A stretch of 64,000 bases of DNA. It comes from Streptomyces sp. NBC_01224. Lineage in GTDB: Bacteria; Actinomycetota; Actinomycetes; Streptomycetales; Streptomycetaceae. This document shows, piece by piece, positions 50,070 to 58,391 of the stretch. The notes below the pieces were generated by a model that searched no databases, was not told the DNA's origin, and saw only the letters and a list, made by a program, of their open reading frames with translations. Position numbers and translations under genes: made by a program. The stretch is from positions 4,955,001-5,019,000 of the forward strand of contig NZ_CP108529.1 in assembly GCF_036002945.1 (NCBI RefSeq). Reading direction: 5' to 3'. How positions within the stretch are numbered: position 1 is the stretch's first letter; the number at the start of each line of letters is the position of its first letter.

Positions 50070-52865
50070 TCAGACGCCGGTACGTTCCAACTCGCCGGAG
50101 CCGGCTGGATCACCCGGGGCGGCAGGCCCGGGGGTGTCGGCGTCGCCGGGGGAGCGGGAGTCGGCCAGCACGTGGGAACCGGCCAGGGCATGGGAATCGG
50201 CCAGGGTGCGGGAATCGGAGGAGGCGTGTGCGTCGCCAGGGTCCACGCGGTTGAATACCTCGTCGAGCGCGAGCCCGGCGCTCGCGCCCTCGGCCAGCAG
50301 ATAGGCCTGCGCCTCGCCCACATGGAAGTACATCCCGTGCAGTTGGAGCGTGCCCTCGGCGAGCCGCCGCGCCACCGGTCCATGGGCCCGCAGATGGTCC
50401 AACTGCTGGACCACATTGGTGAGGCAGAGCTGCTCCACCGCATCGGCCGGAAGACGGCCGGAGATCCGGGCCCAGGCATGATGCCGGGACGCCATCCGCT
50501 CCAGGCTCGGCAGCCCATGCCTCAGCCAGCGCCACAGGGACGTCGGCGGAGTGTCCGGGCCCGGTTTGGAGCCGAGCAGAGCCTGCATCGCGCCGCAGCC
50601 GGAGTGTCCGCAGACGGTGATGGAATCCACCTTCAGCACATCCACTGCGTACTCGATCGCGGCGCCCACCGAGTCGTCACTCGACTCGGCGTCCGGCGGG
50701 GGTACCAGATTGCCGATGTTTCGTACGGTGAACAGGTCACCCGGGCCGCTCGCCGTGATCATGCTGGTGACCAGGCGGGAGTCGGCGCAGGTGATGAAGA
50801 GCTGGGAGGGGCGTTGACCCTCGCGGGCCAACCGGGCCAGCTCCTCGCGCACCAGCGGAGCGGTGTTCCGCTGGAACGAACTCAGGCCGCTGAACAGGCG
50901 GTTGCCGCCGGTCCGGCGCGGGGCGGCGGTGGGTGAGTCGGCGGGGCCGGGGGTGCTGTGGGCTCCGGGGGCGTTGTGGGGCGTGTGGTGCTCGGGGGAG
51001 CGGTCCTCGACGGAACCGGATCCGGAGTCGCTGGCGGGGCCCGTGCCTAGGCGGGCGTGGTGGGTCTCGGGCGTCTGGCCTGGCCGGTCGTGGCAGTGAT
51101 GGTTGCGCCACGGCGTCCAGGGGCGGCAACAGGAATGCGCCGCCGAGGCGGGCTCGGCGATCCGTCCGCCGGACCTGCCGGTGAAGACGACCCGGCCGCC
51201 GTGGGCCGTCTGGGCAATGCTCCAGTCCTGGATCGTCTCGTACGCCGCATGGTCCATGAAAAAGCCATCCAGCTCGACGACGGCATCCCCGTCCTGGGGC
51301 AGCCGGGCGAGCGCCCGACTGAGCCGGGGCACCGCGAGAAACGTCAACTGACCCTGTACGACCACCAGATGCTGACCGCCCTGTTCGGTCACTGTGATCC
51401 TGGTCCGGGCCAGCCGGTGCAGGGCGACGGCCACCGCCACCGCGATGCCAATCACTACACCCTTGAGCACACCGAAGAGGAGCACGCCGGTGATCGTCGC
51501 CCCGTACACCAGGAATTCCCGGTGCTTATGGACATTGCGGATGTGGGCGAAACTCACCATCTGGATGCCGACCATCATGACCAGCGCGGCGAGCGCGGCC
51601 AGTGGGATCTGCTCCAGGGCGGTGACCAGCAGCCCTGCGGCGAGCACCACCCAGACGCCGTGCAGCACGGTGGAGGCGCGGCCCGTTGCTCCGGCCCGCA
51701 CATTCGCCGAACTGCGCACCGCACCGCCGGACACCGCCAGCCCGCCGACAAGCCCGGACAGGGTGTTGGCGATGCCCTGGGCACGCAGCTCACGGTCGAG
51801 ATCAGAGCGTCTGACGGGCGGGTCCGGCGGGTCCGGCGGGGGCGAAGAGGACGGGCCCGGGCCCTGGGCCGAGGCTGAAACCGAAACCGAAACCGAAACC
51901 GAAACCGAAGCCGGATCCGAGGCCGAGGACGACGTCAAGTCGGCTTTGGATCGGGCGGCCGCTTGCCCGCCGGCACGGTCGGCCGACAGCTTGTCCACGG
52001 CGACCGCGGCGAGCAACGACTCCAGACTGGCCACCAACATCACTGTTAACACAGCGGTGGCCAGAGCGAGTGCCGGGCCGTGCGGCATCTCCGGCAGTGC
52101 GTGCGAGCGCCAGGACGGCAGATCGACCCGGGCGATTCCGGGCGCCGTGATCGCGGCCACCGCCGTCGCGGTCACCACCGCAGCGAGGGCTGCCGGAATC
52201 CGCCGTACCACTCGGCCGATGCGCCCCGGAATCCGCGGCCACAGGATCAGGACGGCGATGGTCAGCACGCCGATCAGCGGGGCGGCCGGACTCACCCGCC
52301 CCAACTGGTCCGGAAGGGCGAGGGCGTTGGCGACGGCTGAACTCTGAGGCGAGCCGCCGAGCACGATTTGCAGCTGGGCGAGTGCGATGGCCACGCCGAT
52401 GCCGGCGAGGGTGCCGTGCACGATGGCGGGGCTGACGGCGAGGGCGCTGCGCGCCGCCCGCAACGAGCCCAGCAGGATCTGCAGAAGTCCCGCGCCGATG
52501 GTGATCGCGCAGGTGGTGCGCCAGCCGTAGATCTGAATCAACTCGGCTGTGACCACGGTCAGTCCGGCGGACGGGCCGCTGACCTGGAGGGGTGTGCCGC
52601 CGAGCAGTCCAGCGACGATTCCGCCGATCGCGGCGGAGATGAGGCCGGCCTCCAGCGGGGCATCCATGGCGACGGCGAGGCCGAGCGACATAGGGACGGC
52701 GAGCAGGAAGACCGTGATCGATGAGGACAGGTCAGCGCCCGCGATGCGGAATCGTCCGCGGCGCGGCGGCGGTGGCGGGCTGTGCGGTCGTTTGATTCCC
52801 GAGGCGCGGGGTGGGCGCGAACTGCGGGATGTGCGGTCATGACGAGTGGGGACGCAAGCGGACAT
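50070..52865 (-). CDS. SulP transporter fused to beta-carbonic anhydrase
   Basis: A 931-residue fusion. Residues about 45-500: SulP anion transporter with about 11-12 TM spans (FLLAVPMSLGLAVAMDAPLE, GTPLQVSGPSAGLTVVTAEL). A STAS domain follows (about 505-580: LTFLAVPRLSRALARLPQDG). After a Pro/Ser linker comes a beta-class carbonic anhydrase (about 660-840) with zinc ligands Cys in FITCADSRLVTSM, His and Cys in VCGHSGCGAMQAL. SulP-CA fusions import bicarbonate. The SulP domain is split by a simple-repeat insertion (see 51877) and the tail holds hexapeptide repeats (see 50155). ATG 52865 behind GGAGG. Confidence 0.9.
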   Translation of the reverse strand: MSACVPTRHDRTSRSSRPPRASGIKRPHSPPPPPRRGRFRIAGADLSSSITVFLLAVPMSLGLAVAMDAPLEAGLISAAIGGIVAGLLGGTPLQVSGPSAGLTVVTAELIQIYGWRTTCAITIGAGLLQILLGSLRAARSALAVSPAIVHGTLAGIGVAIALAQLQIVLGGSPQSSAVANALALPDQLGRVSPAAPLIGVLTIAVLILWPRIPGRIGRVVRRIPAALAAVVTATAVAAITAPGIARVDLPSWRSHALPEMPHGPALALATAVLTVMLVASLESLLAAVAVDKLSADRAGGQAAARSKADLTSSSASDPASVSVSVSVSVSASAQGPGPSSSPPPDPPDPPVRRSDLDRELRAQGIANTLSGLVGGLAVSGGAVRSSANVRAGATGRASTVLHGVWVVLAAGLLVTALEQIPLAALAALVMMVGIQMVSFAHIRNVHKHREFLVYGATITGVLLFGVLKGVVIGIAVAVAVALHRLARTRITVTEQGGQHLVVVQGQLTFLAVPRLSRALARLPQDGDAVVELDGFFMDHAAYETIQDWSIAQTAHGGRVVFTGRSGGRIAEPASAAHSCCRPWTPWRNHHCHDRPGQTPETHHARLGTGPASDSGSGSVEDRSPEHHTPHNAPGAHSTPGPADSPTAAPRRTGGNRLFSGLSSFQRNTAPLVREELARLAREGQRPSQLFITCADSRLVTSMITASGPGDLFTVRNIGNLVPPPDAESSDDSVGAAIEYAVDVLKVDSITVCGHSGCGAMQALLGSKPGPDTPPTSLWRWLRHGLPSLERMASRHHAWARISGRLPADAVEQLCLTNVVQQLDHLRAHGPVARRLAEGTLQLHGMYFHVGEAQAYLLAEGASAGLALDEVFNRVDPGDAHASSDSRTLADSHALAGSHVLADSRSPGDADTPGPAAPGDPAGSGELERTGV
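50155..50226 (-). repeat. four 18-bp units encoding a hexapeptide repeat
   Basis: Units at 50155, 50173, 50191 and 50209 (for example TGGGAATCGGCCAGGGTG) encode S-x-L-A-(D/G)-S-(H/R) repeats at the C-terminus of the SulP-CA fusion, probably a disordered tail. Confidence 0.7.
51877..51906 (-). repeat. five tandem GAAACC hexamers
   Basis: Perfect (GAAACC)5 encodes alternating Ser-Val (SVSVSVSVSV) inside an insertion of about 60 residues between two conserved parts of the SulP domain (AVDKLSADR and RELRAQGIANT). Slippage-prone in-frame repeat. Confidence 0.8.
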
Positions 52866-53151
52866 TTTCCCGTCTCCTCCGGGGCAGCGCGGTCGCGGAA
52901 CGTGGGGGACGCGGCCGTGGGTCACGGCGTGCAGCGGCGGGATTTCTCAACTCTCAGTAAATAGATCGTAATGGAGAGTAAAGATCTCTGTCCATGCTTG
53001 CGATCAAATGGCTCATTCAATCACCCGTTCAAGTGAATAAGCCGCTTTTCATTCGGCTTGTCATACTAATTCCGCCATAGCTGCGTGTGACCTTTGACCT
53101 CGCCGCGTCTGCGCTTCAACGCAAATTTCCCGCAAGGAAGAGGGTGGGCGG
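52866..53151. promoter_or_regulatory. AT-rich divergent promoter region
   Basis: The region 52950-53090 is clearly more AT-rich than its surroundings and probably holds promoters for both the SulP-CA fusion and the lipoprotein. A small hairpin AAGCCG/CGGCTT lies at about 53039-53059. No gene seen. Confidence 0.45.
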
Positions 53152-54492
53152 ATGATGGGTGCCGCGAAGAGGATCGCCGCCAAGCGGGTCGCCCTGGGTG
53201 TCATGGCCGTTGCACTCGCCGTGGGAGTGGTTGGCTGCTCCTCCCGCTCGGATTCCAGAACCGGAGCCGCCGGCCCCGGTACCGCGAAGCGAGACGCCGG
53301 AGCGAAGAAGAACCTCCCCCGAGCCGCACCCGAAAGCATGTTCCGCCTCATCGGCGACGGCTCCACCGCCTTCACGGGCAGTCAGCCGAAGCAGCCCGTG
53401 GCGCAGCGCCTGGCACCTGGTCAGAAGCCCCCGCAATTCGTGGTGTTCTCGTGGGACGGCGCCGGAGAGGACAGCCAGAAGCTGTTCTCGCACTTCCGCG
53501 AGGTGGGCAAGAAATACCACGCGAACATGACGTACTTCCTCAGCGGCGTGTATCTGCTGCCTGAAGGTAAGCGGGAGCTCTACGACCCGCCGAAGCACAG
53601 CGTCGGCAGCTCTGACATCGGCTTCAACGACACCGAGGGAATCCGGAACACCGTCACCCAGGTTCGCGGCGCCTGGGAGGACGGCGACGAGATCGGCACG
53701 CACTTCAATGGCCACTTCTGCGGCCCCGACGGTGGCGTCGGCACCTGGTCCGTCGATCAGTGGAAGAGCGAGATCGGCCAGGCCAAGACCTTTGTGAAGA
53801 GCTGGAAGACCAACGACCCCGACCTCAAGAGCGAGCAGCCGCTTCCCTTCGACTACGACAAGGAGCTCATCGGTGGCCGCACCCCCTGTCTGGAGGGGCA
53901 GGAGAACGCGGTGGCCGCAGCGCGGGCGATGGGCTTCCGCTACGACTCCAGTGGCGTCAACAACCAGGTCTGGCCCGAGAAGAAGGACGGCATCTGGGAT
54001 CTTTCGATGCAGCTCATCCCGGTTCCGGGGCGCGAGTTCGAGACCCTGTCGATGGACTACAACTTCATGTTCAACCAGTCCGGTACGACGCAGGGCGATC
54101 CGGGCCGACACGGGTACTGGGGCAACCAGATGCGCGACGGCCTGATCCAGGCCTTCGAGCGCGCGTATGACGGGAACCGTGCTCCGCTGATCATCGGCAA
54201 CCACTTCGAGTCCTGGAACGGCGGCACGTACATGCGGGCCGTCGAGCAGACCATCGCGACGGTCTGCGCCAAGGAGGGCGTCCGCTGCGTGTCCTTCCGG
54301 CAGCTGGCCGACTGGCTGGACGCACAGGACCCGGCAACGTTGGCGAAGCTCGGCAGGCTCGATGTCGGCCAGGCCCCGGCGAAGGGCTGGACGGACTTCC
54401 TCGACGAGGCCGCGACTTCGGGCCCAGACGCGGACCGGGCGTCGGGGACCGGCAAGACTCAAGCCGGATCAGGCTGGTCACTGGCTCGGTGA
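53152..54492 (+). CDS. polysaccharide-deacetylase-like lipoprotein
   Basis: A 446-residue secreted lipoprotein (signal VALGVMAVALAVGVVGC, lipobox Cys about 29). The domain contains VVFSWDGAGED (in place of the TFDDG motif), THFNGHFCGPDG (H-x3-H-like metal ligands) and YDSSGVNNQVWPE, fitting a divergent NodB/polysaccharide deacetylase fold. Substrate may be a cell-wall polymer. ATG at 53152 (53155 possible) with AAGGAAGAGG in front. Confidence 0.8.
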   Translation: MMGAAKRIAAKRVALGVMAVALAVGVVGCSSRSDSRTGAAGPGTAKRDAGAKKNLPRAAPESMFRLIGDGSTAFTGSQPKQPVAQRLAPGQKPPQFVVFSWDGAGEDSQKLFSHFREVGKKYHANMTYFLSGVYLLPEGKRELYDPPKHSVGSSDIGFNDTEGIRNTVTQVRGAWEDGDEIGTHFNGHFCGPDGGVGTWSVDQWKSEIGQAKTFVKSWKTNDPDLKSEQPLPFDYDKELIGGRTPCLEGQENAVAAARAMGFRYDSSGVNNQVWPEKKDGIWDLSMQLIPVPGREFETLSMDYNFMFNQSGTTQGDPGRHGYWGNQMRDGLIQAFERAYDGNRAPLIIGNHFESWNGGTYMRAVEQTIATVCAKEGVRCVSFRQLADWLDAQDPATLAKLGRLDVGQAPAKGWTDFLDEAATSGPDADRASGTGKTQAGSGWSLAR

Positions 54493-54551
54493 CCGTGCTC
54501 GGCCACCGAGCCGCACGTCCCTCGGCTGCGACTGCCGCTTGAGGGCGCCAT

Positions 54552-54594
54552 GGCGCCCCGGCCGGAACGAGGGCATCCTCCCGGCCGGGGCGCC
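54552..54594. terminator. bidirectional terminator
   Basis: GGCGCCCCGGCCGG and its complement around a 15-nt loop (14-bp perfect stem), between convergent genes ending at 54492 and 54601. Confidence 0.85.
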
Positions 54595-54600
54595 GACGGA

Positions 54601-55596
54601 TCAAGCGGGCTGAGCGGCGCCGTCCTGCACGTACCGCTCGTCGAGCACGAAGGCAGGGTCGACCTGGGCAGCCAGGTCGGCGCCCGTCTTCTCATTGCCC
54701 CAGCTCTCCGCGTTCTTCAGATGGAAGTGCACCATCTGCCGCGTATAGCGTTCCCAGTCCCGCTGCTCGTACGAATCCTCCGCGGCGTTCTGCAGTGCCT
54801 GCAGGGCCATCCGGTTGTCCGCCTCCAGCAGCTCGAAGCGGGCCGGCCTGCCCTTCTCCATGGCCCGTACCCAGTCGGAGTGCCCGACGCCGACCAGCAG
54901 ATCGGCGCCCACCTCGGCACGCAGGAAGTCCAGATCGTCCTCGCCCTGCACCTTGTTGCCGATGACCTTCAGCGCGACCCCGAAGTCCCGGGCGTACTCC
55001 TTGTACTGGCGGTAGACCGAGACGCCCTTCCGGGTCGGCTCGGCGACCAGGAACGTCATGTCGAAGCGGGTGAACATCCCGGAAGCGAAGGAGTCTGAAC
55101 CTGCTGTCATGTCAACGACGACATAGTCGTCGGGGCCGTCGACGAGATGGTTGAGGCAGAGCTCGACCGCACCGACCTTGGAGTGGTAGCAGGCCACACC
55201 CAGATCCGACTCGGTGAATGGCCCGGTGGCCATCAGCTGGATCTCCCCGTCGTCGAGCCGGACCGTGCGCGCGCAGGCGTCGTAGATCGGGTTGTTCTCG
55301 CGGACCCGTAGCAGCCGCGAGCCCTCGCCGGGCGGAGTCGTCTTGATCATCGTCTCGACGGAGGCGATACGGGGATTGCTGCCGCGCAGATACTCCTTGA
55401 TCAGAGGTAGCTGGGCTCCCATGGCGGGTAGCGTCGCAGCCTCTTGGTCGTCGAGGCCGAGCGCGGCCCCGAGGTGCTGGTTGATGTCGGCGTCCACCGC
55501 GACGACATGGGCTTCATTGGCGGCAAGGTGGCGGATGAAGAGCGAGGACAGTGTGGTCTTGCCGCTGCCGCCCTTACCTACGAAAGCGATCTTCAT
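54601..55596 (-). CDS. CooC/MinD-like P-loop ATPase
   Basis: A 331-residue SIMIBI ATPase: deviant Walker A KGGSGKTTLSSLF at residue 9, AVDADINQHLGAALG, VVVDMTAGSDSFASG (switch II) and PTRKGVSVYRQYKEYAR. Resembles CooC-type maturation ATPases; client unknown. ATG at 55596 (or GTG 55602) with TACCCT 8 nt upstream on the minus strand. Confidence 0.85.
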   Translation of the reverse strand: MKIAFVGKGGSGKTTLSSLFIRHLAANEAHVVAVDADINQHLGAALGLDDQEAATLPAMGAQLPLIKEYLRGSNPRIASVETMIKTTPPGEGSRLLRVRENNPIYDACARTVRLDDGEIQLMATGPFTESDLGVACYHSKVGAVELCLNHLVDGPDDYVVVDMTAGSDSFASGMFTRFDMTFLVAEPTRKGVSVYRQYKEYARDFGVALKVIGNKVQGEDDLDFLRAEVGADLLVGVGHSDWVRAMEKGRPARFELLEADNRMALQALQNAAEDSYEQRDWERYTRQMVHFHLKNAESWGNEKTGADLAAQVDPAFVLDERYVQDGAAQPA

Positions 55597-55698
55597 GTTC
55601 ACCTAGGGTAGCGGCATGATTGCAGTCTGCTGTCATGCTTCGTGAAGAAGGCCACTCTCGGGCGGTATCGGTGTAGGGGACGCGTAGCCTCGCTACTT

Positions 55699-56523
55699 AT
55701 GAGTACGACTGCCTCTGATCCGCTCGCCACCCTGGGCACCTTGCCGGGGGTCGCCGACGCGGTGGACTCCGTACGCAAGGCCGTCGACCGGGTCTACGGT
55801 CACCGCGTCATGCGGCGCCGCAGCAACGAGGTCACCGCTGAAGCGGCGCTGCGCGGCGCCCGTGGCTCGGCGGCGCTGTCCGGTGCCGACTGGAATCTGG
55901 AGGAGGTGCGCCGGCGTAGCGACTTCAGCGGTGACGGTGAGGCGCATGTGATCGGAGCGGCCCTGAGGCTCACCGCCGAAGCGGGTCAACTGCTCTCCAT
56001 CTGGCGGCAGTCGCCGCTGCGTGTCCTGGCGCGGCTGCATCTGGTTGCGGCGGGCGGCGCGGCGCCCGAGGATGCTGTCGGTCGGCCACGGCTGGCAGGC
56101 GAACCCGTGGACGAGCCGCTGATCGAAGCGCCGCTGCCGGATGCCGAGGAAGTGGCGGGGCGGCTGGAAGGGCTTTCTGGATTGATCCTTTCGGGCACTG
56201 CCGCGCCCGCGCTGGTGACGGCGGCGGTCGTGCACGGTGAACTGCTGGCTCTGCGTCCCTTCGGTTCGTACAACGGCCTCGTCGCGCGTACCGCCGAGCG
56301 GATCGTGCTGATCGGGAGCGGCCTCGACCCCAAATCGATCTGCCCCGCCGAGGTGGGCCACGCCGAGCAGGGGCGGGCGGCGTATGTCGCTGCGTTCGAG
56401 GGTTACCTGTCGGGGACGCCGGAGGGGATGGCGGCCTGGATCGCGCACTGCGGGCGCGCCGTGGAGCTGGGCGTCAGGGAATCGACTGCGGTGTGCGAGG
56501 CGCTGCAGCGCGGCGCTGCGTAG
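55699..56523 (+). CDS. Fic-fold protein lacking the Fic catalytic motif
   Basis: A 274-residue helical protein. TAEAALRGARGSAALSGADW and LARLHLVAAGG resemble Fic/DOC-family scaffolds, and LRPFGSYNGLVARTAERIVL sits where Fic proteins have HPFxxGNGRxxR. The catalytic His is Leu and the GNGR loop is changed, so AMP transfer is unlikely. Older annotations call homologues oxidoreductase. ATG 55699 lies 8 nt behind TAGCCT (leaderless). It is next to the divergent ATPase. Confidence 0.65.
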   Translation: MSTTASDPLATLGTLPGVADAVDSVRKAVDRVYGHRVMRRRSNEVTAEAALRGARGSAALSGADWNLEEVRRRSDFSGDGEAHVIGAALRLTAEAGQLLSIWRQSPLRVLARLHLVAAGGAAPEDAVGRPRLAGEPVDEPLIEAPLPDAEEVAGRLEGLSGLILSGTAAPALVTAAVVHGELLALRPFGSYNGLVARTAERIVLIGSGLDPKSICPAEVGHAEQGRAAYVAAFEGYLSGTPEGMAAWIAHCGRAVELGVRESTAVCEALQRGAA

Positions 56524-56630
56524 CAGCGCGCGTCGCGTCCGCGGGCTGGGCGCGGCAGGCGGGTGCGGCGAATCGATGACTTCACCGCGATGACTCCACT
56601 GCCGTAACTTCACTGCCCGGAAATAGGGTT

Positions 56631-56658
56631 GCGGCGGTACCGTCTTCGGTACCGCCGC
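56631..56658 (+). terminator. 12-bp hairpin after the Fic-like gene
   Basis: GCGGCGGTACCG, loop TCTT, CGGTACCGCCGC. Confidence 0.75.
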
Positions 56659-57051
56659 TGGCATGTCTACCCAGTTACCAGGCGTCCTCGATATGTGCCC
56701 ATCAGGTCGGGGGCTTTGCCCGTTCCCTGGTGCGGCTGGCCCGTAATCGACGGGTCGACGTCGCGTGGGTGCTCGGTTTTCATGCTCGGTCCGTGGGGCC
56801 TTCTCTGCGTTATCAGGTAGTCCTCTCGGATGTCCTTGGTCTCGCGGGCCGTTGAGTCCTTTCTACTCCAGAGCCGGGGCGAGCGGTAGTGCTAGCCACA
56901 CTTCTTTACTTTTAGGTTCAATTACGGGCGAGTTGGACAACTCGGCTTGACCGGGTGAATCGGACTGATCGGTCGCCCTGCTTGATCCCATTGATCGGGC
57001 CGGCGGCGGGGCCCAGGGGGTGCGTCGGGGCGCCGCTGCCCGGCTCATGCA
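56659..57051. ncRNA. candidate region for the 6S-like RNA scr3559
   Basis: A 390-bp gap without a gene between the Fic-like gene and the HAD gene. In S. coelicolor the equivalent gap carries the 6S-like RNA scr3559 (from memory). The sequence here has several local inverted repeats, is less GC-rich than its flanks around 56830-56950, and has no coding pattern. Strand and ends cannot be fixed from sequence alone. Confidence 0.35.
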
Positions 57052-57891
57052 TCAGGCGGAGGTCGTGGTGGTGCGGCGGCGGGAGGTGTACCAGACCAGT
57101 CCCGCTGTGACGGCGGCTGCGCCCAGCGCTGCCGCAGCGAGCAACGCCGGGCGCGGCGGCATCGAGAACGTCGGCAGGCGCTGCTTGAGTCGGACCGGTC
57201 GGTCAAAGGCGAGAATCGGCCATTCGCGAAGGGTCGCTTCGCGCCGCAGGGCGCGGTCCGGATTCACTGCGTGCGGGTGGCCGACCGACTCCAGCATCGG
57301 TACGTCGGTCGCGGAATCGCTGTAGGCGTAGCAGCGCGACAGGTCGTATCCCTCCGACACTGCGAGGGCCTTGACCGCCTCGGCCTTCGTCGGCCCGTAC
57401 GCGTAGTACTCCACTTCGCCGGTGAAGCAGCCGTCGTCACCGACGACCATCCGGGTGGCGACGACTCGGTCGGCGCCGAGCAGCTCGCCGATAGGCTCGA
57501 CGACCTCGGCGCCCGAGGTCGAGACGATCACCACATCGCGTCCGGCGGTGTGATGCTCCTCGATGAGCGTCGCCGCTTCGTCGTAGATGATCGGGTCGAT
57601 CAGATCGTGCAGGGTCTCGGCGACGATTTCCTTCACTTGCTGGACGTTCCAACCCTTGCAGAGCGCGGAGAGATATTCCCGCATCCGCTCCATCTGGTCG
57701 TGATCTGCGCCCCCGGCAAGGAACACGAACTGTGCGTACGCAGTGCGCAGTACAGCGCGGCGGTTGATCAGTCCGCCTTGGTAGAAGGACTTGCTGAAGG
57801 TCAGCGTCGAAGACTTCGCAATGACCGTCTTGTCCAGGTCGAAGAAGGCTGCTGTGCGCGGCAAGAAGCGGTTTTCCACAAGGCTGAGCAT
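57052..57891 (-). CDS. HAD-IB hydrolase with C-terminal TM
   Basis: A 279-residue HAD-superfamily (IB, SerB-like) phosphatase: FFDLDKTVIAKSS (nucleophile Asp), VIVSTSGAEV (motif II), YGPTKAEAVK (Lys) and YAYSDSATDVPML (motif IV Asps). A C-terminal TM span (LLAAAALGAAAVTAGLVWY) anchors it. Homologues were called morphological differentiation-associated proteins. ATG 57891. TTTTCCACA, a DnaA-box-like 9-mer, lies inside its start at 57872-57880. Confidence 0.9.
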   Translation of the reverse strand: MLSLVENRFLPRTAAFFDLDKTVIAKSSTLTFSKSFYQGGLINRRAVLRTAYAQFVFLAGGADHDQMERMREYLSALCKGWNVQQVKEIVAETLHDLIDPIIYDEAATLIEEHHTAGRDVVIVSTSGAEVVEPIGELLGADRVVATRMVVGDDGCFTGEVEYYAYGPTKAEAVKALAVSEGYDLSRCYAYSDSATDVPMLESVGHPHAVNPDRALRREATLREWPILAFDRPVRLKQRLPTFSMPPRPALLAAAALGAAAVTAGLVWYTSRRRTTTTSA

Positions 57892-57923
57892 AGGGGCCCA
57901 CCATTCGGCGTAAACTCTGGCGC

Positions 57924-57989
57924 GTGGGTTTGCCTGAGAAGGCTCTCGGGTACACCATGGAAGTCACGGATCGTTCGCGACCGTGCTAA
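57924..57989 (+). CDS. possible leaderless 21-codon peptide
   Basis: GTG at 57924 lies 7 nt behind TAAACT; the frame encodes MGLPEKALGYT and MEVTDRSRPC, ending TAA at 57989, before a terminator. A leader peptide or a chance frame in a small RNA. Confidence 0.3.
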   Translation: MGLPEKALGYTMEVTDRSRPC

Positions 57990-58026
57990 CCCGGTCCGGC
58001 TCCTCCCCCCCCGAGTCGGCCGTGGG

Positions 58027-58061
58027 GACGACCCCCGCTCTCCCCCCCGGCGGGGGTCGTC
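58027..58061 (+). terminator. terminator of the small transcript
   Basis: GACGACCCCCGC, 11-nt loop, GCGGGGGTCGTC. Confidence 0.7.
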
Positions 58062-58235
58062 GCATGTCCGGACGCGTTTCTGCCATTCGGAATCAAGCAT
58101 TCTGCCTCTCTTTCGGCCGCGATGGCCCACTTCTCGTTCCGTCTCTCACCATCTTGGCTCGTCACGGTGCGTAGCGGAAGTGCTGCTCTCCGGAAGTCGC
58201 CGGTATGAGCGACGGAGATATTCACAACGGCAGAG

Positions 58236-58244
58236 TTGTCCACA
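58236..58244 (+). promoter_or_regulatory. DnaA-box 9-mer upstream of ssd
   Basis: TTGTCCACA, the preferred Streptomyces DnaA box, lies in the region 58062-58391 before the ssd-tad operon. It is followed by a short T-run. No other gene is seen in this 330-bp stretch. Confidence 0.4.
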
Positions 58245-58391
58245 GTTTTTGAGCAAGATCCACACGATTTCCCGAAGCGCTGCACGGTGATTCCAGTCGC
58301 GAAGTCCGCGGCTTGTGGAATCGCCGATCTCGGAACGCTCCGAGATCACCGCGAACCGCGATGAAGGTGTAGCGAGAAGGGGGCGGAGACC

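Larger units (their letters stand above)
57911..58061 (+). ncRNA. candidate small RNA / leader transcript (scr3558 position)
   Basis: A -10-like TAAACT at 57911-57916 and a terminator hairpin at 58027-58061 (GACGACCCCCGC and its complement) delimit a transcript of about 140 nt divergent from the HAD gene. From memory, S. coelicolor has small RNA scr3558 in this gap. It contains the short frame annotated at 57924. Confidence 0.45.
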
